64,000 bases of DNA. Source: Pseudomonas putida. GTDB lineage: Bacteria; Pseudomonadota; Gammaproteobacteria; Pseudomonadales; Pseudomonadaceae. The number at the start of each line of letters is the position of its first letter. Position 1 is the first letter of the stretch. Below are positions 45,051 to 56,556 of this stretch, in pieces. The stretch lies in contig NZ_CP016634.1 in assembly GCF_002741075.1 (NCBI RefSeq), positions 3,063,501 through 3,127,500 on the forward strand. Reading direction: 5' to 3'. The notes beneath the pieces are model-generated. The model saw only the letters and a list, made by a program, of their open reading frames with translations. It was not told the DNA's origin and ran no database searches. The translations under genes and the position numbers were made by a program.

Positions 45051-46148
45051 TCAAATCAGACGCGCGCCTGGCGCATAGGGCGCCGGATCGATGATCGGCT
45101 CTGCGCCGGTCAACAGATCCGTGAACAGTTGGCATGATGCAGGCGCCAGCACCAGCCCATTGCGGTAATGCCCACAGTTCAGCCAAAGCCCTTCATGCCC
45201 GGACACCGGCCCGATGTAGGGAACCCCCTCCGGCGAGCCGGGCCGCAAGCCCGCCCAGTGGGCAACCACCTCAGCATCGGCCAGTGCCGGCAGCAGCTCC
45301 ACCGCCGATGCCTTCAGGCTCTCCAGCGCCTCGTCGGTGGGAGTTTTGTCGTATCCGGCGTGCTCAAGGGTACTGCCCACCAGAATGTGCCCGTCACGGC
45401 GTGGAATGGCGTAACGCCCCTTGGCCAGGACCATGCTCGGCAGGAAGTCCTCGGCACACTTGAACAGGATCATCTGCCCCTTCACCGGCTCCACTGGCAG
45501 CGCCAGGCCCAGGGTTCGCAGCAGGTCGCCACTCCAGGCACCGGCACTGAGGACCACCTCGTCCGCCGCCAGCACGCCATCGGCCGTGTGCACGCCGGTA
45601 ATTCGCCCATCCTCCTGACAGAACCCGCTGACCTGGCAGTGCTCGCGCAGAGTCACATTGGGCATTGCCAGCAAGGCGGCCTTGAGTGACTTCACCAAGC
45701 GTGGGTTACGCACGTTGGCCACCCCGGCCATGTAGATGGAACGCTTGAAGCCAGGGCCAAGCACCGGTACTGCATCGTATGCCGCCGAGATATCCACAGG
45801 GCTCAATGGGCGCTGCTCACGCTGGGCCCAGGCCAAGGCATCGGCTTCGTCGTCCAGATCCAGCCAGTACAGGCCGGTGGTGTGCACTTGCGGATCGATA
45901 CCGGTTGAAGCGAACAGGCGCTCGCCCAGCTGTGGATAAAAGTCCTGCGACCAATGCGCCAGGGCAGTCACCGCCGGACTGTAGCGCCAGGGATACAGCG
46001 GCGAGACGATACCGCCGCCCGCCCAGGAGGACTCGCGCCCCACCGCGCCCTGATCACATACCACCACCTGGTCGACCTTCGGCGCCAGGTTGAACGCCGT
46101 CAGCAGCCCGATCACCCCACCGCCGACAATCACTACTTGCTTGCTCAT
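45051..46148 (-). CDS. thiO: Glycine oxidase ThiO
   Basis: 365 residues from the ATG at 46148 (MSKQVVIVGGGVIGLLTAFNL); longer open frame upstream lacks family similarity. FAD-binding motif GGGVIGLLTAF, substrate region GLYWLDLDDEADAL, C-terminal GLWLNCGHYRNGLVLAPASC. It makes the iminoacetate needed for the thiazole of thiamine. Single gene, convergent with the PP0351-type gene. Confidence 0.92.
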   Translation of the reverse strand: MSKQVVIVGGGVIGLLTAFNLAPKVDQVVVCDQGAVGRESSWAGGGIVSPLYPWRYSPAVTALAHWSQDFYPQLGERLFASTGIDPQVHTTGLYWLDLDDEADALAWAQREQRPLSPVDISAAYDAVPVLGPGFKRSIYMAGVANVRNPRLVKSLKAALLAMPNVTLREHCQVSGFCQEDGRITGVHTADGVLAADEVVLSAGAWSGDLLRTLGLALPVEPVKGQMILFKCAEDFLPSMVLAKGRYAIPRRDGHILVGSTLEHAGYDKTPTDEALESLKASAVELLPALADAEVVAHWAGLRPGSPEGVPYIGPVSGHEGLWLNCGHYRNGLVLAPASCQLFTDLLTGAEPIIDPAPYAPGARLI

Positions 46149-46182
46149 CTGTCGATCCACTACCTGAATTAAAACCGGGCCT

Positions 46183-46581
46183 TCAACGTCCCCAGCAATC
46201 TTCGACCGGCATGCCAGCGCCTGGGTTGTCACGTACCCCAGCCTGGTCGAGCTGGAAGTCGCCACAACGGTCATCGGCCATCGTGCTCGCAGGCAGGCGC
46301 CTGGCGACCAGCACGAAGCTGTCGTCGTCACGCTGCGCCTGCAAGCGATAATGACGCGTGCCTGCAGGCAATGGCGGTACTTGAGGGTCAGGGTCGGCGT
46401 ACCGGCCGGTGCGCACTCGATGGCGCTCCAGACGCAGGGCTGCGTCCTGCAGCAGGCCAACCACTTCGCTTCGCGCGGCGCGCCTGAGCTGGTCGCTGTA
46501 ACTGGGGTAGGCAATGGCTGCCAGAATGCCGGTCACGGCCAGGACAATCAACAACTCGATCAGGCCAAGGCCTCGCTGCAT
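46183..46581 (-). CDS. pilE: Type IV minor pilin PilE
   Basis: 132 residues. Class III leader MQRG, cut before LGLIELLIVLAVTGILAAIAYPSY with Glu +5. A C-terminal cysteine pair (DRCGDF and VEDCWG) forms a disulfide loop as in PilE. Last gene of the pilVWXE operon; the gap to pilX is one base, leaving no room for pilY1. Confidence 0.88.
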   Translation of the reverse strand: MQRGLGLIELLIVLAVTGILAAIAYPSYSDQLRRAARSEVVGLLQDAALRLERHRVRTGRYADPDPQVPPLPAGTRHYRLQAQRDDDSFVLVARRLPASTMADDRCGDFQLDQAGVRDNPGAGMPVEDCWGR

Positions 46582-46582
46582 G

Positions 46583-47068
46583 TCACTGCTCCCTCAACCG
46601 TTGACGCCACAGCAGGCGCTGGACGTTCGTCGCTTGCCCTGTCTCCACGGCGTAGACCGCCTCCAGCACATGCCGAGCCGTCGAGTGCTGGCTTACCGCC
46701 GTAACCCTGAACACACGCACAGCAACACCCTCGGGTACGTGCACCGCCTGGGTGGTTTCGCCCAGGTTCTGCAGCAGGAAGAACCCCTGCTCCGCCCGCT
46801 GCCACGACGCGCTACTACCTCGCACGTCATGCGCCTCGACGGGCGGCGCACAGGGTGGCGCGCAGGGCCCAGGCGGCGCCCGCAGCAAGCGGTCACGCCC
46901 CTCCAGCAAAGTTGCCTCGGCTTGCTCCAGTGCCTGGGCGCTGATCACCAGTTGAGCGGTCGAGCGCGCCAGCCGCAAGGCATCCTGCAGCGCCGATGCC
47001 GCCAGCAGCCCCACGAGCAGACTCAGCAGCAGCCCGGTCAAGAGGACGATGCCACGTTGACGCCTCAT
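46583..47068 (-). CDS. pilX: Type IV minor pilin PilX-like
   Basis: 161 residues. Leader MRRQRG followed by IVLLTGLLLSLLVGLLAAS; no glutamate at +5, as is usual for PilX/GspK-type tip pilins. Start overlaps pilW by four bases. Expected in the pilus-tip priming complex with PilV, PilW and PilE. Confidence 0.82.
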   Translation of the reverse strand: MRRQRGIVLLTGLLLSLLVGLLAASALQDALRLARSTAQLVISAQALEQAEATLLEGRDRLLRAPPGPCAPPCAPPVEAHDVRGSSASWQRAEQGFFLLQNLGETTQAVHVPEGVAVRVFRVTAVSQHSTARHVLEAVYAVETGQATNVQRLLWRQRLREQ

Positions 47069-47733
47069 GATTCAGGCAACCGGTTGCGCAGTGCCACGCT
47101 CATTTCATGCCGCAGCTCGACCTGCTGCCTAGGATCGAACAACGTGAGCTGCACATCGACGCGGGCACCCTCCCCCGTCGACACCAGCGCGGCCCGCAGA
47201 TCACGCACCTGGTCGATCAGCGTCTGGGACTGATTGCCACGTACCAACCGCAAGTCATTGCCCAGCAACTGGTAGGTGACACGCTGAATGGGCAAGCCCA
47301 GTGCGTCTTTGGTCGCTTGGGCATCACGCGCATTCCTGACCTGCGCCCAGCTCAAGCAGTCAGTCAGCAGTATCCAGTCCGGTTGCCTGCCTGTACCCGG
47401 CAGTTGCTCACCGACCAGGCTCAAGCTCTCCAGGCGTCCGTCGCCGGTTCGTGCGATGCGAACAGGCTGAGTAAATGCCTCGGCGGCCGCCGGGCTATCG
47501 AAGCTAATGGCTTCGTGACGCAGGCAGCCCAACATCCCGGCCGAGCGAATGTCCTGGGCCATGCGTTGCAATGCCAGCCGGGCGTCATCCTGCAGCCGCG
47601 CCGAAGCGGCCTGCGCTTGCCAAGCCTGGTACGTGGACACGAACACCTGGCTCGCCGCTCCCAGCAGCACCAGCCCGATCGCCAGCGCCAGCAGGGCTTC
47701 GAGCAATCCGAAGCCCGCCTGGGTACGGGTCAT
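47065..47733 (-). CDS. pilW: Type IV minor pilin PilW-like
   Basis: 222 residues from the ATG at 47733 (MTRTQAG, cut before FGLLEALLALAIGLVLLGA; Glu +5 present). A longer frame to 47796 overlaps pilV and is not used. Coupled to pilV by an ATGA overlap. Contains CLRHEAISFDSPAA and LTDCLSWAQ, a possible disulfide. Confidence 0.85.
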   Translation of the reverse strand: MTRTQAGFGLLEALLALAIGLVLLGAASQVFVSTYQAWQAQAASARLQDDARLALQRMAQDIRSAGMLGCLRHEAISFDSPAAAEAFTQPVRIARTGDGRLESLSLVGEQLPGTGRQPDWILLTDCLSWAQVRNARDAQATKDALGLPIQRVTYQLLGNDLRLVRGNQSQTLIDQVRDLRAALVSTGEGARVDVQLTLFDPRQQVELRHEMSVALRNRLPES

Positions 47734-48077
47734 GGCGATACCCTGCCCTGCAAGCGAATGGGCGCCTGGCCAGACCTGTGAATCTCCAGAGACCAAGTCT
47801 CAGCGCTACCCGTCACCCGCCCCTGCGCCGAAGCCCCCAGCAGCCGGTGGATCTGCGCTTGCCAGTCAGCACGATCAGCCTCCTGCAAGACACCGACCGC
47901 CCTGCCCCGCTCCAGCAGCCCTTGCGCCAGATAGACCGCCTGACTGTCGCGTCGCGCCTCATCGCTCACTTGCAACCCGCGTAACTGCTGCGCGGCGGCG
48001 GCGAACAACCCCAGCGCCAGCACAGTCATCGTCAACAACACTTCCAACAGCGTTATGCCGCGCTCCCTCGCTTGCAT
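47730..48077 (-). CDS. pilV: Type IV minor pilin PilV-like
   Basis: 115 residues. Leader MQARERG, cut before ITLLEVLLTMTVLALGLFAAA, Glu +5 present. First gene of the minor-pilin operon on this strand. Shorter than typical PilV (about 180 residues), so its globular head is small. Confidence 0.82.
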   Translation of the reverse strand: MQARERGITLLEVLLTMTVLALGLFAAAAQQLRGLQVSDEARRDSQAVYLAQGLLERGRAVGVLQEADRADWQAQIHRLLGASAQGRVTGSAETWSLEIHRSGQAPIRLQGRVSP

Positions 48078-48185
48078 CCTTCCCTCCTGGGAAATTTCCT
48101 GCCCTTGCTCTCCACACCTGCCGACTGGACGCTCTGCCCATCGACCTCGAAGCTACAGCGAAGCACGTCCATGGAGGAATGCACG

Positions 48186-48677
48186 GTGCAGCAACGTGGA
48201 GCAACACTGATACAAATGATGTGCGCCTTGGCGCTGGTCAGCCTTCTGGCACAGGTAGGGTTGCCGGCCTACGCCAATCTCAGCCACGACTTACACCAAG
48301 CCGCCGCAGCCCGCTATTTGGCGCAAGCATTGCGTAGCGCACGCAGCCACGCCGTGCTGCAGCAGCAAGCGGTGCAGGTACAAGCGCTGGAGGGTGATTG
48401 GGGATTGGGCTGGCGTACACACTTGGCGCACAACGGGCAATTGCTGCACGAGCAACGCCTCGTGCGCAGGCTCGAGATCGCCAGCAATGTGGACAACGAA
48501 GTGACGTTCAGCGGCCTGGGCGTTCCGCTGCGAGGGAATCGCGGATTTCTCGGGGCTACCTTGGAGATTTGCCCACGCCCGGAGCAAGCGGGTCAGTATT
48601 GGGTGGTGCTGGCACCCAGCGGCAGGGTCGACCTGCGCACCGGAACGAGGGGGTCGTCACGGTGCGCAGGCGCCTGA
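48186..48677 (+). CDS. FimT/GspH-like minor pseudopilin
   Basis: 163 residues from the GTG at 48186, which has GGAGG eight bases before it; an ATG at 48171 would add MEECT and absorb that site. Leader VQQRG then ATLIQMMCALALVSLLAQVGLPAY: a pilin helix with Gln in place of the usual Glu +5. GspH domain with VVLAPSGRVDLRTG near the C-terminus. Divergent from pilV. The Glu-to-Gln change is unusual for a FimT-type pilin. Confidence 0.78.
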   Translation: MQQRGATLIQMMCALALVSLLAQVGLPAYANLSHDLHQAAAARYLAQALRSARSHAVLQQQAVQVQALEGDWGLGWRTHLAHNGQLLHEQRLVRRLEIASNVDNEVTFSGLGVPLRGNRGFLGATLEICPRPEQAGQYWVVLAPSGRVDLRTGTRGSSRCAGA

Positions 48678-49625
48678 TCAGATCAGCGAGCGAACCCGCA
48701 GTTCCTTGGGCATGGAGAAGGTGATGTTCTCTTCACGGCCATCGAGTTCTTCAGCGCCGGTGGCGCCCCAGGCACGCAGCTGTTCGATCACACCACGCAC
48801 CAATACCTCGGGAGCAGAGGCTCCAGCGGTGATGCCAATGCGGGCCATGCCATCGAACCAGCCTTGTTGCAGGTCTTCGGCACCGTCGATGAGGTAGGCC
48901 GGGGTACCCATGCGTTCGGCCAGCTCGCGCAGACGGTTGGAGTTGGAACTGTTGGGGCTGCCGACCACCAGCACCACGTCACACTCATCGGCCAGTTGCT
49001 TGACGGCATCCTGGCGATTTTGCGTGGCGTAGCAAATATCGTCCTTGCGTGGGCCCCCGATATTCGGGAAGCGCGCACGCAGGGCATCGATCACACGGCT
49101 GGTGTCATCCATCGACAGGGTCGTCTGGGTCACGAAGGCCAGGTGCTCGGAGTCGCGAACCTGAAGGCTTGCGACATCGTCTTCATCCTCGACCAGATAG
49201 ATCGCGCCGCCATTGCTGGCGTCGTACTGACCCATGGTGCCCTCGACTTCCGGATGCCCGGCATGGCCGATGAGGATGCACTCCTTGCCATCGCGGCTGT
49301 ACTTGGCCACTTCGATATGGACCTTGGTCACCAGCGGGCAGGTGGCGTCGAACACTTTCAGTCCCCGGCCAGCAGCTTCCTGGCGCACGGCCTGGGAAAC
49401 ACCGTGGGCGCTGAAGATGACGATGACGTCGTCCGGCACCTGGTCGAGCTCTTCGACGAAGATGGCCCCGCGATTGCGCAGGTCCTCGACCACGAACTTG
49501 TTGTGCACCACTTCGTGACGCACGTAGATCGGCGGCCCAAAGACTTCCAGGGCGCGGTTGACGATCTCGATCGCCCGGTCGACCCCCGCGCAGAAGCCGC
49601 GAGGGTTGGCGAGTTTGATTTGCAT
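48678..49625 (-). CDS. ispH: 4-hydroxy-3-methylbut-2-enyl diphosphate reductase IspH (LytB)
   Basis: 315 residues. Cluster cysteines in [25 protein letters not shown] and [11 protein letters not shown]; conserved SxN motif [10 protein letters not shown]. Final step of the MEP isoprenoid pathway, making IPP and DMAPP with a 4Fe-4S cluster. It abuts the fimT-like gene without overlap and follows fkpB by 14 bp in the conserved order. Confidence 0.97.
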   Translation of the reverse strand: MQIKLANPRGFCAGVDRAIEIVNRALEVFGPPIYVRHEVVHNKFVVEDLRNRGAIFVEELDQVPDDVIVIFSAHGVSQAVRQEAAGRGLKVFDATCPLVTKVHIEVAKYSRDGKECILIGHAGHPEVEGTMGQYDASNGGAIYLVEDEDDVASLQVRDSEHLAFVTQTTLSMDDTSRVIDALRARFPNIGGPRKDDICYATQNRQDAVKQLADECDVVLVVGSPNSSNSNRLRELAERMGTPAYLIDGAEDLQQGWFDGMARIGITAGASAPEVLVRGVIEQLRAWGATGAEELDGREENITFSMPKELRVRSLI

Positions 49626-49639
49626 GCTCGGCTCCAGGC

Positions 49640-50077
49640 TTACAGGGCCTTGACCTCGAGGATCTCTACCTCGAAGGTCAGGGTCTTGCCAGCCAGTGGG
49701 TGATTGAAATCGATGGTCACCTGGTCGTCATCGAACGCCTTGACCACGCCCGGCAGCTCGGCGTTGGCGGCATCGTTGAAGATAACCAGCAGGCCTTCGG
49801 ACAATTCCATGTCAACGAACTGCGAGCGCGGCATGACCTGCACGTTCTGCGGATTCGGCTGGCCGAAGGCGTTCTCAGGGGCGATGGTCAGCGTACGCTT
49901 GTCGCCGGCCTTGAAGCCGAACAGCGCAGTCTCGAAGCCCGGCAGCAGGTTGCCGTCGCCTACCTTGAAGGTGGCAGGCGCCTTGTCGAACGTGCTGTCG
50001 ACGGTGTCGCCGTTTTCCAGATGCAGCGCAAAGTGCAGGGTGACTTCAGTGTTCTGACCGATACGGGTCTCAGTCAT
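49640..50077 (-). CDS. fkpB: FKBP-type peptidyl-prolyl isomerase FkpB (SlpA-like)
   Basis: 145 residues. FKBP fold with an IF-domain insert ([19 protein letters not shown]), start [21 protein letters not shown]. It speeds prolyl isomerisation and acts as a chaperone. Always next to lspA/ispH in gamma-proteobacteria; overlaps lspA by eight bases. Confidence 0.93.
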   Translation of the reverse strand: MTETRIGQNTEVTLHFALHLENGDTVDSTFDKAPATFKVGDGNLLPGFETALFGFKAGDKRTLTIAPENAFGQPNPQNVQVMPRSQFVDMELSEGLLVIFNDAANAELPGVVKAFDDDQVTIDFNHPLAGKTLTFEVEILEVKAL

Positions 50078-50585
50078 GGACAGGTTCTCCGGACTTCTTG
50101 CTCTTGAACATATCCAGCGCCAGCATCACCGCACCAACAGTGATTGCGCTGTCGGCCAGATTGAAGGCCGGGAAATACCAACGGTTCTGCCAGTGCACCA
50201 GGATGAAATCCACCACATGGCCCAGCACGATGCGGTCGTACAGGTTACCCAGCGCACCACCCAGCACTAGCGCCAGGGCGACGGCCAGCCAAGTGTCGTT
50301 GCGGCCCAAGCGCTTGAGCCAGACCACCAGCACCGCGCTGACCACCACGGCAATCAAGGCGAACAGCCAGCGCTGCCAGCCTGAGCTATCAGCCAGGAAG
50401 CTGAATGCCGCGCCGGTGTTGTAAGCCAGGGTCCAGCTGAAGTAGTCAGGAATGACCACGATCTGCTGGTACAGCTTCAGGGCACCTTCGAAATAGACCT
50501 TGGTGGCCTGGTCCAGGACCAGGACCACCAGGCTCAGCCAGAGCCAGGCAAGGCGCCCGAAGCGCCCCGCTGCAGGATTAGGCAT
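50070..50585 (-). CDS. lspA: Signal peptidase II (chromosomal copy)
   Basis: 171 residues, four membrane helices, motifs [31 protein letters not shown] and [11 protein letters not shown] with the catalytic aspartates. Cleaves lipoprotein signal peptides. This is the housekeeping copy in the ileS-lspA-fkpB-ispH operon; the cargo copy is at 10746. Confidence 0.97.
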   Translation of the reverse strand: MPNPAAGRFGRLAWLWLSLVVLVLDQATKVYFEGALKLYQQIVVIPDYFSWTLAYNTGAAFSFLADSSGWQRWLFALIAVVVSAVLVVWLKRLGRNDTWLAVALALVLGGALGNLYDRIVLGHVVDFILVHWQNRWYFPAFNLADSAITVGAVMLALDMFKSKKSGEPVHD

Positions 50586-53409
50586 AGTGGCGCACCTCGC
50601 CGGAGCCGCTGAGGTTGTCTACGCAGCGACCGCAGATCTCCGGATGCTCCGGGTGGCTGCCGACGTCGGCGCGGAAGTGCCAGCAACGGCCGCACTTGGC
50701 ATGGCCGGATTTGACGACTTTCAGCTTGAGGCCTTCGACTTCGGTTGTCACGGCATCGGCCGGTGCCTGGACGAACGGCACCACGCTGGCGGCGGAGGTG
50801 ATCAGCACAAAGCGCAGTTCATCGCCCAGCTTGGCCAGGTCGGCGCTCAGGCCTTCCTCGGCGAACAGGGTGACTTCAGCCTGCAGGTTGCCGCCGATGG
50901 CCTTGGCCGCGCGCTGGTTCTCAAGCTCTTTGTTGACCGCTGCCTTGACCGCCATGACGCGGTCCCAGTAGGCGCGATCCAGCTCGAAGCCTTCCGGCAG
51001 CTCGGACAGCCCTTGGTACCAGGTGTTGAGCATGACCGACTCGTTGCGCTCGCCCGGCAGGTACTGCCAGATCTCGTCGGCGGTGAACGCCAGGATCGGG
51101 GCAATCCAGCGCACCAGGGCCTCGCTGATGTGGTACAGCGCGGTCTGGCAGGAGCGGCGGGCGACACTGTTGGCGCCGGTGGTGTACTGGCGGTCCTTGA
51201 TGATGTCGAGGTAGAAGCCACCCAGCTCCTGGACACAGAAGTTGTGCACCTTGGAGTAGACGTTCCAGAAACGGTACTCGCTGTAGTGCTCTTCGAGCTC
51301 ACGCTGCAGCAGCAGGGTGCGGTCGACGGCCCAGCGGTCCAACGCCAGCATGTCTTCGGCCGGCAGAAGGTCGCGGGCCGGGTCGAATCCGGACAGGTTG
51401 GAGAGCAGGAAGCGCGCGGTGTTGCGGATACGACGGTAGGCGTCGGCGCTGCGCTGCAGGATCTGCTCGGAGACCGCCATCTCGCCTGAATAATCGGTGG
51501 CCGAGACCCACAGACGCAGGATGTCGGCACCCAGGGTGTCGTTGACCTTCTGCGGCTCGATGGTGTTGCCCAGCGACTTGGACATCTTGCGGCCGCTTTC
51601 GTCGACGGTGAAGCCGTGGGTCAGCAGTTCGCGGTACGGCGCATGGTTGTCGATGGCGCAACCGGTCAGCAAAGACGAGTGGAACCAGCCACGATGCTGG
51701 TCCGAGCCTTCCAGGTACAGGTCGGCGCGCGGGCCGGTGGAGTGACCGATGTCGTGGGAGCCACGCAGCACGTGCCAGTGGGTGGTGCCGGAGTCGAACC
51801 AGACGTCCAGGGTGTCGGAGATCTTGTCGTACTGGCCGGCTTCATCACCGAGCAGCTCGGCAGCGTCCAGCTTGAACCACGCCTCGATGCCTTCCTTCTC
51901 GACGCGCTTGGCCACTTCTTCCATCAGCTCGACGGTGCGCGGGTGCAACTCGCCGGTTTGCTTGTCGAGGAAGAACGGAATCGGCACACCCCAGTTGCGC
52001 TGACGCGAGATGCACCAGTCCGGGCGATTGGCGATCATCGAGTGCAGACGGGCCTGGCCCCAGGATGGAACGAACTTGGTCTCTTCGATGGCCTTGAGGG
52101 CACGTTCACGCAGCGGCTCACCGGTGGTGGGCTGCTTGTCCATGCCGACGAACCACTGAGCAGTGGCGCGGTAGATCAGGGGGGTCTTGTGACGCCAGCA
52201 GTGCATGTAGCTGTGGCTGATGGTCTCGGTGTGCATCAGCGCGCCGACTTCGCTCAGCTTGTCGACGATGGCCGGGTTGGCCTTCCAGATGAACTGGCCG
52301 CCGAAGAACGGCAGCGACTCGACGTACACGCCGTTGCTTTGCACCGGGGTGAGGATGTCTTCATTGACCATGCCGTAGCGCTTGCAGGTGACGAAGTCGT
52401 CTTCACCGTAGGCGGGCGAGGAGTGAACCACGCCGGTACCGGCGCCCAGCTCGACGTAGTCGGCCAGGTAGATCGGCGACAGGCGGTCGTAGAAGGGGTG
52501 ACGGAAGTTGATCAGCTCCAGTGCCGAACCCGGCGCGGTGGCGATCACCGAACCTTCCAGGCTATAGCGCTTGAGGCACGACTCGACCAGCTCCTCGGCC
52601 AGCACGAGCAGGCGCTCGCCGGTATCGACCAGGGCGTAGTTGAACTCCGGGTGGATGTTCAGCGCTTGGTTGGCCGGGATGGTCCACGGGGTAGTGGTCC
52701 AGATGACGATGGCAGCGGGCTTGGCGAGGCTTGCCAAGCCGAAGGCGGCTGCCAGCTTGTCGGCATCGGCGACCGGGAAGGCCACATCGATGGTCTGGGA
52801 TTTCTTGTCGGCGTACTCGACTTCGGCTTCGGCCAGTGCCGAACCGCAATCGAAGCACCAGTTCACCGGCTTGAGGCCTTTGAACACGAAACCTTGCTTG
52901 ACCATTTCGGCCAGGGCGCGGATTTCACCGGCCTCGTTGGCGAAGTTCATGGTCTTGTAGGGGTTGTCCCAGTCACCCAGCACGCCCAGGCGGATGAACT
53001 CGGTCCTCTGGCCTTCGATCTGCTCGGCGGCGTACTCGCGGCACAGCTCGCGGGTGCGGTCGGCGGTCAGGTGCTTGCCGTGGGTGACCTCGACCTTGTG
53101 CTCGATCGGCAGGCCGTGGCAGTCCCAGCCCGGTACGTAGGGCGCATCGAAGCCCGACAGGGTCTTGGAGCGGACGATCATGTCCTTGAGGATCTTGTTC
53201 AGCGCATGACCGATATGAATCTTGCCGTTGGCATAGGGCGGGCCGTCGTGCAGGACGAACTTCGGACGATCCTTGCCAATTTCGCGCAGCTTCTGGTACA
53301 GGCCAATGCTGTCCCAGCGCTGCAGGATCTGCGGTTCGCGCTGAGGCAGGCCGGCCTTCATCGGGAAGGCGGTGTCCGGAAGGTTAAGCGTGGCTTTGTA
53401 GTCGGTCAT
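50578..53409 (-). CDS. ileS: Isoleucyl-tRNA synthetase
   Basis: 943 residues, normal length. Class I signatures [12 protein letters not shown] and [10 protein letters not shown], editing domain in the middle ([14 protein letters not shown]), and a C-terminal zinc site (CGRCWHFR ... CGRC). Charges tRNA-Ile. Overlaps lspA by eight bases and ribF by four, so the block is one operon. Confidence 0.98.
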   Translation of the reverse strand: MTDYKATLNLPDTAFPMKAGLPQREPQILQRWDSIGLYQKLREIGKDRPKFVLHDGPPYANGKIHIGHALNKILKDMIVRSKTLSGFDAPYVPGWDCHGLPIEHKVEVTHGKHLTADRTRELCREYAAEQIEGQRTEFIRLGVLGDWDNPYKTMNFANEAGEIRALAEMVKQGFVFKGLKPVNWCFDCGSALAEAEVEYADKKSQTIDVAFPVADADKLAAAFGLASLAKPAAIVIWTTTPWTIPANQALNIHPEFNYALVDTGERLLVLAEELVESCLKRYSLEGSVIATAPGSALELINFRHPFYDRLSPIYLADYVELGAGTGVVHSSPAYGEDDFVTCKRYGMVNEDILTPVQSNGVYVESLPFFGGQFIWKANPAIVDKLSEVGALMHTETISHSYMHCWRHKTPLIYRATAQWFVGMDKQPTTGEPLRERALKAIEETKFVPSWGQARLHSMIANRPDWCISRQRNWGVPIPFFLDKQTGELHPRTVELMEEVAKRVEKEGIEAWFKLDAAELLGDEAGQYDKISDTLDVWFDSGTTHWHVLRGSHDIGHSTGPRADLYLEGSDQHRGWFHSSLLTGCAIDNHAPYRELLTHGFTVDESGRKMSKSLGNTIEPQKVNDTLGADILRLWVSATDYSGEMAVSEQILQRSADAYRRIRNTARFLLSNLSGFDPARDLLPAEDMLALDRWAVDRTLLLQRELEEHYSEYRFWNVYSKVHNFCVQELGGFYLDIIKDRQYTTGANSVARRSCQTALYHISEALVRWIAPILAFTADEIWQYLPGERNESVMLNTWYQGLSELPEGFELDRAYWDRVMAVKAAVNKELENQRAAKAIGGNLQAEVTLFAEEGLSADLAKLGDELRFVLITSAASVVPFVQAPADAVTTEVEGLKLKVVKSGHAKCGRCWHFRADVGSHPEHPEICGRCVDNLSGSGEVRHYA

Positions 53410-54356
53410 TTCAGGCTCTTCGTTAGCGGTTGAGCGTGCCAGTGGGCACGTGCGGCGGCGATGTCCGCGTCGATCGCCGACTTCAGCGCCTCCAGGGAGG
53501 CGAAACGCTGCTCCTCGCGCAGCTTCTGGTGGAACTCCACCGTCAGGCGCCGGCCATACAGATCGCCGGCGAAATCCAAAAGATGAATCTCCAGGTGGGG
53601 ACGGCCATCACCGGCAACGGTAGGTCGAACCCCGATGTTGGCGACACCTGGCCAGACCTTGCCGTCGATTTCGGCACTGGTCAGGTAGACGCCGCTCAGC
53701 GGCACGCGGCGGCGCTTGAGCTGGATATTGGCGGTAGGTGTGCCGAGCTGGCGCGCCAGCTTCTGGCCGTGCAACACCCGGCCGGTGATACGGTAGGGGC
53801 GGCCCAGCAGGTGCGCGGCCAGCTCGAAATCGGCTTGGGCCAGCGCCTTACGCACTTCGGTACTGCTGACGCGCAGGCCATCCTGGATGACGGTGTTGGC
53901 CGCCTCCACACTGAAGCCATGCTGCTGCCCGGCCTCGACCAGGAAGGCGAAGTCACCGGCGCGATCGCAGCCGAAGCGGAAATCATCGCCGACCTCGAGG
54001 TGGCGCACACCCAGGCCATCGACCAGGATGGCCTTGACGAACGCGTGGGCGCTGAGCTGGCTCAGTCGGTGATTGAAGGCCAGGCACAGGACCCGGTCGA
54101 TACCCTCGGCGGCCAGCAGTTCGACCTTGTCGCGCAGGCGAGCCAGGCGAGCGGGTGCGGTATCTGGGGCGAAGTATTCGCGAGGCTGGGGCTCGAAGAT
54201 CACCACGCAGGTCGGCAGGCCAAGCGCCTGACCGCGCTCGCGCAGGCGCGCCAGGATTGCCTGGTGGCCACGGTGAACCCCGTCGAAGTTGCCAATGGTG
54301 GCGACACAGCCCCGGTGCTCGGGGCGCAGGTTGTGAAGACCTCGAACCAGCTGCAT
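53406..54356 (-). CDS. ribF: Bifunctional riboflavin kinase / FAD synthetase
   Basis: 316 residues from [20 protein letters not shown] at 54356. N-terminal FMN adenylyltransferase domain ([15 protein letters not shown]), C-terminal riboflavin kinase ([36 protein letters not shown]). Makes FMN and FAD. An open frame upstream of this start carries no family sequence. Conserved between murJ and ileS. Confidence 0.96.
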   Translation of the reverse strand: MQLVRGLHNLRPEHRGCVATIGNFDGVHRGHQAILARLRERGQALGLPTCVVIFEPQPREYFAPDTAPARLARLRDKVELLAAEGIDRVLCLAFNHRLSQLSAHAFVKAILVDGLGVRHLEVGDDFRFGCDRAGDFAFLVEAGQQHGFSVEAANTVIQDGLRVSSTEVRKALAQADFELAAHLLGRPYRITGRVLHGQKLARQLGTPTANIQLKRRRVPLSGVYLTSAEIDGKVWPGVANIGVRPTVAGDGRPHLEIHLLDFAGDLYGRRLTVEFHQKLREEQRFASLEALKSAIDADIAAARAHWHAQPLTKSLK

Positions 54357-54474
54357 AACGCGCTTCTTGCTCATAAAGTGGCCGATTATAACCACACCCG
54401 GGCGCCGGTGACAGGCAGCAGCGCCAAGGGGTGGCGTGGAATGCGAAAAACCGACGCCTGACCCGCCGTCGGCC

Positions 54475-56013
54475 TCAGTGCAAGGCCTTGCGGGCAAAAT
54501 GCCGAGGGCGGAACCCGCACAAGTACAGGCAACCGAAGTAGGTCACCACACCCGCGAGGATCAACGCCCCAAGACGCAGGAATCGTTCAGGCATGCCGCC
54601 CTGCTCCCAGGCAGGCATGTAGTGCATGCCCGCCAGCAACACACCGGACATCAGCCCCACCGCCAGCACCAATTTACACAGGAACATCGCCCAGCCCGGC
54701 TGCGGTTGGAACAGCTGCTGGCTGCGCAGCTTCCAGTACAGCAGGCCAGCATTCAGGCAAGCCCCCAGGCTGATGGCCAACGCAAGGCCCGCATGCTGCA
54801 ACGGGCCGATCAAGGCCAGGTTGAGCAGCTGGGTGCAGACCAGGGTGAAGATCGCGATCTTCACAGGCGTACGGATATTCTGCTGTGCATAGAAGCCCGG
54901 GGCCAGCACCTTCACCAGAATGAGTGCCAGCAGGCCGACTGAATAGGCGATCAGGGCGCGCTGGGTCATGGCAGCATCGAACGCTGTGAACTTGCCATAC
55001 TGGAACAGCGCCACTGTCAGCGGCTCGGCGAGAATGCCCAGCGCCAGGGTGCAAGGCAGCACCAGCAGGAAGCACAGGCGCAGCCCCCAATCGAGGATCC
55101 GCGAATACTCATGGCGATCACGGTTGGCGTAGGTCTTGGCCAGGGTCGGCAGCAAGATAGTGCCCAGGGCTACGCCCAGCACACCAGAAGGCAACTCCAT
55201 GAGACGGTCGGCGTAGTACATCCAGGACACCGAACCCGCCACCAGGAAGGAGGCAAAGATGGTGTTGATGATCAACGAGATCTGGCTGACGGAGACCCCG
55301 AGGATCGCCGGCAGCATCTGCTTGAGCACACGCCAGACGCCAGTGTCGCGCAGGTTCAGCCGCGGCAGCACGAGCATGCCGATCTTCTTCAGAGCCGGCA
55401 GTTGATACAGCAACTGCGCCAGGCCGCCGGCCAGCACGCCCCAGGCCAGGGCCATGATGGGTGGGTCGAAGTAAGGGGTGAGCAGCACGGCGAATGCGAT
55501 CATCGCGACGTTCAGCAGTGTCGGCGTGAAGGCCGGCACCGAGAAGCGGTTCCAGGTATTGAGAATCGCCCCGGCCAGCGAGGACAGCGAGATCAACAAT
55601 ATATAAGGGAATGTCACCCGCAGCAGAGCGGTGGTCAGTTCGTACTTCTCGACACTGTCGACAAAACCCGGCGCGGTCACCCAGACCACCCAGGGCGCGG
55701 CGAGGATCCCCAGGGCGGTGACCACAGCCAGTGCCAGGGTCAACAGGCCACTGATATAGGCGACGAAGGTGCGGGTGGCTTCCTCGCCCTGCTGAGTCTT
55801 GTACTCGGCCAGGATCGGCACGAACGCCTGCGAGAACGCGCCTTCGGCGAAGATCCGACGCAGCAGATTGGGCAACTTGAAGGCAATGAAGAAAGCATCG
55901 GTGGCGATACCGGCCCCGAAAATCCGCGCCAGGATAGTGTCGCGTATGAACCCGAGCACCCGGGAGATCATGGTGATGGAACTGACGGCGGCCAGGGATT
56001 TGAGCAGGTTCAT
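54475..56013 (-). CDS. murJ: Lipid II flippase MurJ (MviN)
   Basis: 512 residues with about fourteen membrane helices. Conserved start [40 protein letters not shown] and cationic central cavity residues. Moves lipid II across the inner membrane for peptidoglycan synthesis. Followed by ribF in the same direction; divergent from rpsT. Confidence 0.96.
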   Translation of the reverse strand: MNLLKSLAAVSSITMISRVLGFIRDTILARIFGAGIATDAFFIAFKLPNLLRRIFAEGAFSQAFVPILAEYKTQQGEEATRTFVAYISGLLTLALAVVTALGILAAPWVVWVTAPGFVDSVEKYELTTALLRVTFPYILLISLSSLAGAILNTWNRFSVPAFTPTLLNVAMIAFAVLLTPYFDPPIMALAWGVLAGGLAQLLYQLPALKKIGMLVLPRLNLRDTGVWRVLKQMLPAILGVSVSQISLIINTIFASFLVAGSVSWMYYADRLMELPSGVLGVALGTILLPTLAKTYANRDRHEYSRILDWGLRLCFLLVLPCTLALGILAEPLTVALFQYGKFTAFDAAMTQRALIAYSVGLLALILVKVLAPGFYAQQNIRTPVKIAIFTLVCTQLLNLALIGPLQHAGLALAISLGACLNAGLLYWKLRSQQLFQPQPGWAMFLCKLVLAVGLMSGVLLAGMHYMPAWEQGGMPERFLRLGALILAGVVTYFGCLYLCGFRPRHFARKALH

Positions 56014-56263
56014 GGAAAAATTTCACGCCAGGGACGGAGGGCGCTGCCAGAAAGCGCCCGAGTGTGCGATACTTCCGCGCCGTTGAAGGGGAAGCCAAAA
56101 CTCCCGAGTTTACAGGTCGCTGCGCAGAAAGGAATCATTCCTTCACGCTCGCGAACCGCTCGGCGGAACCCTCAAGGTGGCCTTGACAACCGTTCGACTG
56201 ATCGGCATGATTCGCGGCCTATTTTGTTTGCTATTTACCTAAAGTCTTTCGAGGAGCTCGACG

Positions 56264-56542
56264 GTGGCCAACTCACCTTCCGCCAAGAAACGTGCAAAAC
56301 AGGCTGAGAAGCGTCGCAGCCACAACGCCAGCCTGCGTTCCATGGTCCGCACCTACATCAAGAATGTAGTCAAGGCCATCGACGCAAAAGACGCCGAAAA
56401 AGCGCAAGCCGCCTACACCCTGGCTGTGCCTGTTATCGACCGTATGGCCGACAAAGGCATCATCCACAAGAACAAGGCTGCTCGCCACAAAGGCCGTCTG
56501 AATGGCCACATCAAGGCGCTGAAAGAAGCTGCAGCTGCCTAA
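56264..56542 (+). CDS. rpsT: 30S ribosomal protein S20
   Basis: 92 residues, basic ([20 protein letters not shown] at the start). The start codon is GTG at 56264 with GAGGAG eight bases before; no ATG fits. S20 binds 16S rRNA and in E. coli is autoregulated, partly through its weak start codon. Single gene. Confidence 0.96.
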   Translation: MANSPSAKKRAKQAEKRRSHNASLRSMVRTYIKNVVKAIDAKDAEKAQAAYTLAVPVIDRMADKGIIHKNKAARHKGRLNGHIKALKEAAAA

Positions 56543-56556
56543 GCGATGCGCTTGTC

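Noticed and set aside
51616..53433. 605-codon open frame on the plus strand
   Set aside because: Antisense of ileS, which has all synthetase motifs.
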